A model generated the notes under the pieces. It ran no database searches and had not been told where the DNA came from. It saw only the letters and a program-made list of their open reading frames with translations. A DNA stretch of 13,901 nucleotides from Aminidesulfovibrio sp040307135. GTDB lineage: Bacteria > Desulfobacterota > Desulfovibrionia > Desulfovibrionales > Desulfovibrionaceae. Below are positions 10,002-13,901 of this stretch, one piece after another. A program made the position numbers and the translations under genes. The stretch spans positions 1 to 13,901 of the forward strand of contig JAWRKD010000026.1 in assembly GCA_040307135.1 (NCBI GenBank), in the 5' to 3' direction. Position 1 is the first letter of the stretch; every line of letters starts with the position of its first letter.

Positions 10002-10024
10002 ACCCAACCAGCGGCGGCTCCGGC

Positions 10025-10657
10025 ATGTTCATCACGTTCGAAGGCATCGAAGGCACGGGCAAGAGCACCCAGATCGCGCTCCTGGACGAACTGCTCAAGA
10101 GCCGCGGGGTGAAGACCCTGCTCACCCGCGAACCCGGGGGCAGCGCCCTGGGCCGGGATCTCCGGCGCCTGCTCCTGCACATGGACAGCCAGGGCATGGC
10201 CGCCCCGGCCGAGCTCTTCCTCTACCTGGCCGACCGCGCCCAGCACGTGGCCCAGGTCATCCGTCCGGCCCTGGCCCAGGGCAAATGGGTCCTCTCCGAC
10301 CGCTTCGCCGACTCCACCGTGGTCTATCAGGGCTACGGCCGCGGCCTGGACCCCAGGACCCTGCACAGCCTGAACGAGGTGGCCGTGGCCGGGCTCTGGC
10401 CGGACCTGACCCTGCTCCTGGACCTGCCTGCGGAAACCGGCCTGAACCGGGCGCTGGCCCGCAACCTGCGCGAGGGCAAAAGCCGGGAGGAAGGCCGCTT
10501 CGAGGCCGAGGCCCTGGACTTCCACAACCGCGTGCGCGAGGGCTACCTGACCTGGGCGGCCCTGCACCGCGAGCGCATCCGGGTCATCCCGGCCGACGAG
10601 CGGCCCGAGGCCGTGTTCAACCGCATCAAGGCCCTGGTGGAACCGCTCCTGCCATGA
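10025..10657 (+). CDS. tmk: Thymidylate kinase
   Basis: Phosphorylates dTMP to dTDP with ATP, an essential step of dTTP synthesis; cytosolic dimer in the family. The 210-residue length is normal. The P-loop GIEGTGKST is at residues 7-15, TREPGG at 34-39, the DRF motif with substrate Arg at 92-94, VVYQGYGRGL near 99-108, and an Arg-rich LID at about 147-158 (NLREGKSREEGR). The ATG at 10025 is fixed by the conserved MFITFEGIEG; notably no convincing ribosome-binding site precedes it. The stop overlaps the start of the next gene as ATGA, so translation of an ABC permease is coupled to tmk, although the two functions are unrelated. An inverted-repeat-rich 106-base leader lies upstream. Confidence 0.96.
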   Translation: MFITFEGIEGTGKSTQIALLDELLKSRGVKTLLTREPGGSALGRDLRRLLLHMDSQGMAAPAELFLYLADRAQHVAQVIRPALAQGKWVLSDRFADSTVVYQGYGRGLDPRTLHSLNEVAVAGLWPDLTLLLDLPAETGLNRALARNLREGKSREEGRFEAEALDFHNRVREGYLTWAALHRERIRVIPADERPEAVFNRIKALVEPLLP

Positions 10658-11457
10658 GCGACGCGGCCTGCTCCCTGCCCCGCCGACGCCCCGCCCTCGT
10701 CCTCGACTGCTGCAAGTTCGCCCTGCTCCTGGCCCTAACCGTCTGGCTCCTGGCCCGCGGGGCCGAGGCCCTGGGCTACAACTGGCAATGGTACCGCATT
10801 CCCGGCTACCTGGGCCGCTTCCAGGAGGGCGCGTTCCAGCCCGGGCCGCTCCTGGACGGGCTCTTCGTCACCCTGCGCATCACGGCCCTGGGCCTGCTCC
10901 TGGCCCCCTGCCTGGGCCTCTCCGCGGCCCTGCTCCTGCTCTCGGGCTCGCCCCTGGGCAAGCTCCTGGCCCGCGGCTACGTGGAGATCATCCGCAACAC
11001 CCCGCTGCTCATCCAGCTCTTCTTCGCCTCCTTCGTCATGGCCCCGATCCTGGGCCTGTCCAGCGAGACCTCCGCCGTGCTGGCCTTGAGCCTGTTCGAG
11101 GGAGCCTACGCCACGGAGATCATCCGCGCCGGCATCACCAGCATCCCCGCGGGCCAGTGGGAGGCGGCCAAGAGCCTGGGCCTGTCCCTGCCGCGCACCT
11201 ACCGCCACGTGATTCTGCCCCAGGCCCTGCGCCGGGTCCTGCCGCCCCTGGCCGGGCAGGCCGTGTCCCTGGTCAAGGACTCGGCCCTGGTCAGCGCCAT
11301 CGCCATCGCGGACCTGACCATGCAGGGCCAGGTCATCGTGGCCCGGACCTTCCTGGCCTTCGAGGTCTGGTTCACCGTGGCCGGCATCTACCTGGCCCTG
11401 ACCCTGGCTCTGTCCCTGCTGGTGGCCTGGCTGGATAAGCGCCTGCGTCTCGTGTAG
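10654..11457 (+). CDS. Amino-acid-type ABC transporter permease (first)
   Basis: Inner-membrane subunit of a polar-amino-acid-family importer (HisM/GlnP type), 267 residues. It has an N-terminal hydrophobic segment (about 21-36), a core beginning LLDGLFVTLRIT, the signature RNTPLLIQLFF (114-124), and the cytoplasmic EAA loop that contacts the ATPase: EAAKSLGLSLPRTYRHVILPQ (from 170), with the usual Gly at 176. The last segment is LALTLALSLLVAWL near the C-terminus. The start is the ATG of the ATGA overlap with tmk. The cognate binding protein follows after 39 bases and a second permease follows that, making a probable heterodimer. The substrate cannot be named. No ATP-binding subunit is encoded in the window. 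Confidence 0.9.
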   Translation: MSDAACSLPRRRPALVLDCCKFALLLALTVWLLARGAEALGYNWQWYRIPGYLGRFQEGAFQPGPLLDGLFVTLRITALGLLLAPCLGLSAALLLLSGSPLGKLLARGYVEIIRNTPLLIQLFFASFVMAPILGLSSETSAVLALSLFEGAYATEIIRAGITSIPAGQWEAAKSLGLSLPRTYRHVILPQALRRVLPPLAGQAVSLVKDSALVSAIAIADLTMQGQVIVARTFLAFEVWFTVAGIYLALTLALSLLVAWLDKRLRLV

Positions 11458-11496
11458 AGAGGAAGACTGGCCCCACCCCCAACCCAGGAGGACCCC

Positions 11497-12333
11497 ATGA
11501 CCCTGTGGCGAACCTTTGTCTCGGGCCTGGTGACGCTCATCGTCATCGTGGGCCTGGCCGCGGACGCCCGCGCCGAGACAGCGCGCGCCGAGCTGGCCCG
11601 GCAGAGCACCCTGGAGGAGGTGCTCAAACGCGGCACGCTGCGCGTGGGCTTCTCGACCTTCGTGCCCTGGGCCATGCAGGCCAAGGACGGCCAGTTCATC
11701 GGCTTCGAGATCGACGTGGCCCGCCGCCTGGCCCAGGACATGGGCGTGCAGCCCGAATTCGTGCCCACCAAGTGGGACGGCATCATCCCCGCCCTGCTCA
11801 CCGGCAAATTCGACATCATCATCGGCGGCATGGGCATCCGGCCCCAGCGCAACCTCAAGGTGAACTTCTCCATCCCCTACGAATACTCCGGCATGGCCAT
11901 CGTGGCCCACAAGGACAAGGCCGCGGGCCTGAAGACCCTGGCCGACTTCAACAGGCCCGGGGTGGTCGTCGCCGTGCGCCTGGGCACCACGGCCCAGGAG
12001 GCCGCCGAAAACTTCCTGCCCAAGGCCACCATCAAGCCCTTCGGGGACGAGGCCCAGGCCGTGCAGGAGCTCCTCTCCGGACGCGCCCACGCCCTCATCT
12101 CCTCGGCCCCGCTGCCGCGGCTCCAGGCCGCCGCGCACCCGGACACCCTCTTCCTGCCCATGGGCGACACGGACTTCACCCGCGAGCCCATCGGCTTCGC
12201 CGTGCGCAAGGGCGACCCGGACTTCCTGAACTTCCTGGACAACTGGATCAGGGCCACCAGCGCCCTGGGCTGGCTGGACGCCCGCTACGCCTACTGGTTC
12301 GGCACAGAGGACTGGAAGCCCCTGGTCGAGTAG
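11497..12333 (+). CDS. ABC transporter substrate-binding protein, SBP_bac_3 family
   Basis: Periplasmic solute receptor, 278 residues, for the flanking permeases. An N-terminal signal peptide (hydrophobic core VTLIVIVGL) should be cut after ADARA, near residue 26. The fold motifs are TLRVGFSTFVPW (47-58), GFEIDVARRLA (69-79), GGMGIRPQR with the carboxylate-binding Arg expected at 118, FSIPYEYSG, and RLGTTAQ (161-167). One key position is odd. In the usual GRxDAxxxD segment, which supplies the Asp that binds the ligand alpha-amino group, this protein reads GRAHALISS (195-203), putting His at the first Asp and Ser203 at the second. The ligand may therefore not be a standard alpha-amino acid. 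The ATG follows a strong AGGAGG site. Its stop is three bases before the second permease. Confidence 0.9.
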   Translation: MTLWRTFVSGLVTLIVIVGLAADARAETARAELARQSTLEEVLKRGTLRVGFSTFVPWAMQAKDGQFIGFEIDVARRLAQDMGVQPEFVPTKWDGIIPALLTGKFDIIIGGMGIRPQRNLKVNFSIPYEYSGMAIVAHKDKAAGLKTLADFNRPGVVVAVRLGTTAQEAAENFLPKATIKPFGDEAQAVQELLSGRAHALISSAPLPRLQAAAHPDTLFLPMGDTDFTREPIGFAVRKGDPDFLNFLDNWIRATSALGWLDARYAYWFGTEDWKPLVE

Positions 12334-12336
12334 CCC

Positions 12337-13233
12337 GTGCAGGCCAAGCGCCCCAGGCCTTTTCGCCGCCGGGTCCTCATCCTGGACGGGCTCCTGCTCC
12401 TGGCCCTGGTTCTGGCCGGATTCTGCCTGCACGCCCGGATGGCCGGGCTGGACTACCGCTGGAACTGGCCCGCCCTGGCCGGGGCCTTCTGGCGCTCCGG
12501 CCAGGGCGCCCCCGGCCCTCTGCTCCTGGGCCTCTGGACCACCGTGCGCCTGAGCCTCTGGTCCGGGCTCCTGGCCCTGGTCCTGGGCACCCTCATGGCC
12601 CTGGCCCGCACCAGCCCCCGGCCTTTCCGCCGCATGCTCGGCGCGGCCTACGTGGAGAGCGTACGCAACCTGCCGCCCCTGGTGCTGGTCTTCCTGGGCT
12701 ACTTCTTCCTGGGCAGCCAGCTGGCCGCGGCCCTGGACCTGCACGCCCGGGTCCTCAGCCTGCCGCCCTGGGGCCGGAATCTCCTGGACCTGCTCCTGGG
12801 GCCGCCCTCCCAGTTCCCGGAACTCCTCTCGGCTGTGCTCCTGCTGGCCCTGCTGGAAGGGGCCTACGTCACCGAGATCGTGCGCGCAGGCATCAATTCC
12901 CTGGAGCGCGAGCAGTGGGAGGCCTCCTGCGCCCTGGGCTTCACCCGCAGCCAGCAGCTGCGCTTCGTCATCCTGCCCCAGGCCCTGGCCCGCATGCTCC
13001 CGGCCCTGGCCGGGCAGTTCATCTCCACGGTCAAGGACTCGGCCATCGTGGCCGTCATCTCGGTGCAGGAGCTCACCTTCCAGGCCATGGAACTCTCCGC
13101 CGCCACCTACCGCACTTTCGAGATCTGGCTCACGGTCCTGGGCCTGTACCTGGGCCTCAACGCGCTCTGCTCCCTGGCCGCCCGCCGCCTGGAGGACCGC
13201 CTGGCCCGCCGCCTGGGCCGGGCCGGGACCTGA
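12337..13233 (+). CDS. Amino-acid-type ABC transporter permease (second)
   Basis: Second membrane subunit, 298 residues, of the same PAAT-type importer. It has an N-terminal hydrophobic helix (about 13-30), TTVRLSLWSGLLALVLG, the signature VRNLPPLVLVFLGYFF (109-124), and an EAA-like loop EASCALGFTRSQQLRFVILPQ from 195. About 30 extra residues (DLHARVLSLPPWG to the start of the next helix) separate two membrane segments compared with the first permease. The start is taken as GTG at 12337, three bases after the binding-protein stop. No strong ribosome site is seen, which suggests translational coupling. The two permeases share FEGAY/LEGAY-TEI-RAGI and QWEA segments typical of the family but are too different to be a recent duplication. 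No ATPase gene follows; the next genes are redox proteins. Confidence 0.9.
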   Translation: MQAKRPRPFRRRVLILDGLLLLALVLAGFCLHARMAGLDYRWNWPALAGAFWRSGQGAPGPLLLGLWTTVRLSLWSGLLALVLGTLMALARTSPRPFRRMLGAAYVESVRNLPPLVLVFLGYFFLGSQLAAALDLHARVLSLPPWGRNLLDLLLGPPSQFPELLSAVLLLALLEGAYVTEIVRAGINSLEREQWEASCALGFTRSQQLRFVILPQALARMLPALAGQFISTVKDSAIVAVISVQELTFQAMELSAATYRTFEIWLTVLGLYLGLNALCSLAARRLEDRLARRLGRAGT

Positions 13234-13239
13234 GCCGCT

Positions 13240-13268
13240 TTGACAGGAACGGCCGAAACGTTCATATT
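13240..13268 (+). promoter_or_regulatory. Sigma70-type promoter for the glutaredoxin-FTR pair
   Basis: A perfect TTGACA (13240-13245) is followed after 17 bases by CATATT (13263-13268; 4 of 6). It lies between the second permease and the glutaredoxin start, indicating a separate redox unit. A small inverted repeat, GAACG (13247-13251) and CGTTC (13259-13263), occupies the spacer and could be an operator. Confidence 0.6.
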
Positions 13269-13299
13269 TCCGGCACCGTCCAACCCAAAGGAGACCCCC

Positions 13300-13551
13300 A
13301 TGGCCGCCGACATCAAGCTCTACGCCCTGAGCACCTGCATCCACTGCAAGAACACCAAGGCCTATCTCGACCAATGCGGCAGCGCCTACGAGTGCGTGTT
13401 CGTGGACAAGCTCGAGGGCGAGGCCCGCAAGCAGGTCATCGAGGAAGTGAAGAAGCTCAATCCGGCCGTGTCCTTCCCCACCATGGTCATCAACGGCGAG
13501 GTCATCGTGGGCTTCAACAAGGACAAGATCGACAAGGCCCTGGGGAAATGA
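13300..13551 (+). CDS. Glutaredoxin-like thiol-disulfide protein
   Basis: An 83-residue single-domain thioredoxin-fold protein of the glutaredoxin/NrdH size class. It has the redox motif CIHC (Cys13, Cys16) after the first strand, the cis-Pro at residue 60 in SFPTMVING, and a C-terminal GFNKDKID helix start. It should be a cytosolic disulfide carrier. The ATG at 13300 was chosen because AAGGAG sits about 7 bases upstream and homologues begin at this strand; the frame continues upstream to the promoter. The next gene encodes a ferredoxin-thioredoxin-reductase-type subunit directly after the stop, so this protein is probably its electron acceptor in place of a classical thioredoxin. That partnership is inferred from gene order. 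Confidence 0.9.
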   Translation: MAADIKLYALSTCIHCKNTKAYLDQCGSAYECVFVDKLEGEARKQVIEEVKKLNPAVSFPTMVINGEVIVGFNKDKIDKALGK

Positions 13552-13553
13552 GC

Positions 13554-13886
13554 ATGGACGCCAAGACGCTTTTCGAACAGCTGCGCAGGTACCAGGAACC
13601 CAAGGGATATTTCTTCAACAAGGACATGGACATGACCATGGCCCTCATGGAGAGCCTGCTGGTCAACAAGGAACGCTTCGGCTACATGGCCTGTCCCTGC
13701 CGCCTGGCCAACGGAACCTTTGAGCTGGACAAGGACATCGTCTGCCCCTGCGCCTACCGCGAGGCCGACGTGCGCGAGTACGGGGCCTGCTTCTGCGGCC
13801 TGTACGTGAGCCGGGAATGGAACGAGGAAAAGATTCCCCACGAGATCGTGCCCGAGCGCAGGCCGCCGGAAAAGATCCTGGGATAG
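13554..13886 (+). CDS. Ferredoxin-thioredoxin reductase-type catalytic subunit
   Basis: A 110-residue iron-sulfur disulfide reductase that would pass electrons from ferredoxin through a [4Fe-4S] centre to a protein disulfide. It shows the three Cys pairs of the catalytic beta subunit: CPC (47-49), CPC (64-66) and CFC (79-81). By analogy with plant/cyanobacterial enzymes, Cys47, 64, 66 and 79 bind the cluster and Cys49-Cys81 form the active disulfide. The third pair is normally CHC; here the His is Phe80. No variable subunit gene is present. The ATG at 13554 is preferred because GGGGA lies 7 bases upstream; an ATG at 13548 overlapping the glutaredoxin stop (ATGA) is an alternative that adds two residues. 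The gene is coupled to the glutaredoxin, its likely partner. Confidence 0.88.
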   Translation: MDAKTLFEQLRRYQEPKGYFFNKDMDMTMALMESLLVNKERFGYMACPCRLANGTFELDKDIVCPCAYREADVREYGACFCGLYVSREWNEEKIPHEIVPERRPPEKILG

Positions 13887-13901
13887 AAGCGCCTTCCGGG
13901 G

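Noticed and set aside
10654..13233. The two ABC permeases as a recent gene duplication
   Set aside because: Shared segments are only the family signatures; lengths (267 and 298 residues) and the intervening sequence differ widely.
10735..13374. Very long open frame on the minus strand opposite the ABC transporter genes
   Set aside because: It is a GC-rich antisense shadow: its translation is low-complexity (Gly/Gln/Ala/His-rich) with no domain, while the plus strand has clear family motifs throughout.

Overview
The window is GC-rich, with G/C dominating third codon positions, and almost wholly coding: 13 genes, the first cut by the left edge. Protein content points to an anaerobic, sulfate-reducer-like deltaproteobacterium, probably of the Desulfovibrionales. 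The clues are a lysC-cimA pair, a GH57/DUF3536 glycosidase, class II aldolase next to GAPDH, and a glutaredoxin paired with a ferredoxin-thioredoxin-reductase-type catalytic subunit. The taxonomy is inference; there is no rRNA or tRNA here.

Left block, plus strand (2-3624): aspartate kinase (lysC, 5' truncated), (R)-citramalate synthase (cimA) and an MBL-fold hydrolase of the dihydropterin-phosphate synthase-like family, tightly spaced and probably one operon. LysC and CimA feed aspartate-family amino acids and isoleucine; the role of the third gene is unknown. This block meets a convergent GH57/DUF3536 gene (minus, 3625-5868) with no base between the two stop codons.

Central block, minus strand (5868-8783): surE, then fba and gap, closed by a strong rho-independent terminator at 5934-5973. 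A near-consensus promoter for fba-gap overlaps the surE stop codon. The GH57 gene lies beyond that terminator and has its own candidate promoter. The gap product has coenzyme-pocket residues that suggest NADP(H) use.

Right block, plus strand (8878-13886): a YhaM-like OB-fold/HD protein, thymidylate kinase (tmk), and an amino-acid-type ABC importer as permease, binding protein, permease, with no ATPase in the window. The last pair is glutaredoxin plus an FTR-type [4Fe-4S] disulfide reductase subunit, behind its own sigma70-like promoter. tmk and the first permease overlap as ATGA. The binding protein lacks the Asp that normally holds the ligand amino group.

Most of the window is ordinary core metabolism. 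The best leads are the glutaredoxin/FTR module (no variable subunit, Phe in place of the active-site His), the altered binding protein of an ATPase-less importer, and the NADP-type GAPDH. No mobile element, CRISPR array or RNA gene was found, and no intergenic stretch exceeds about 130 bases.
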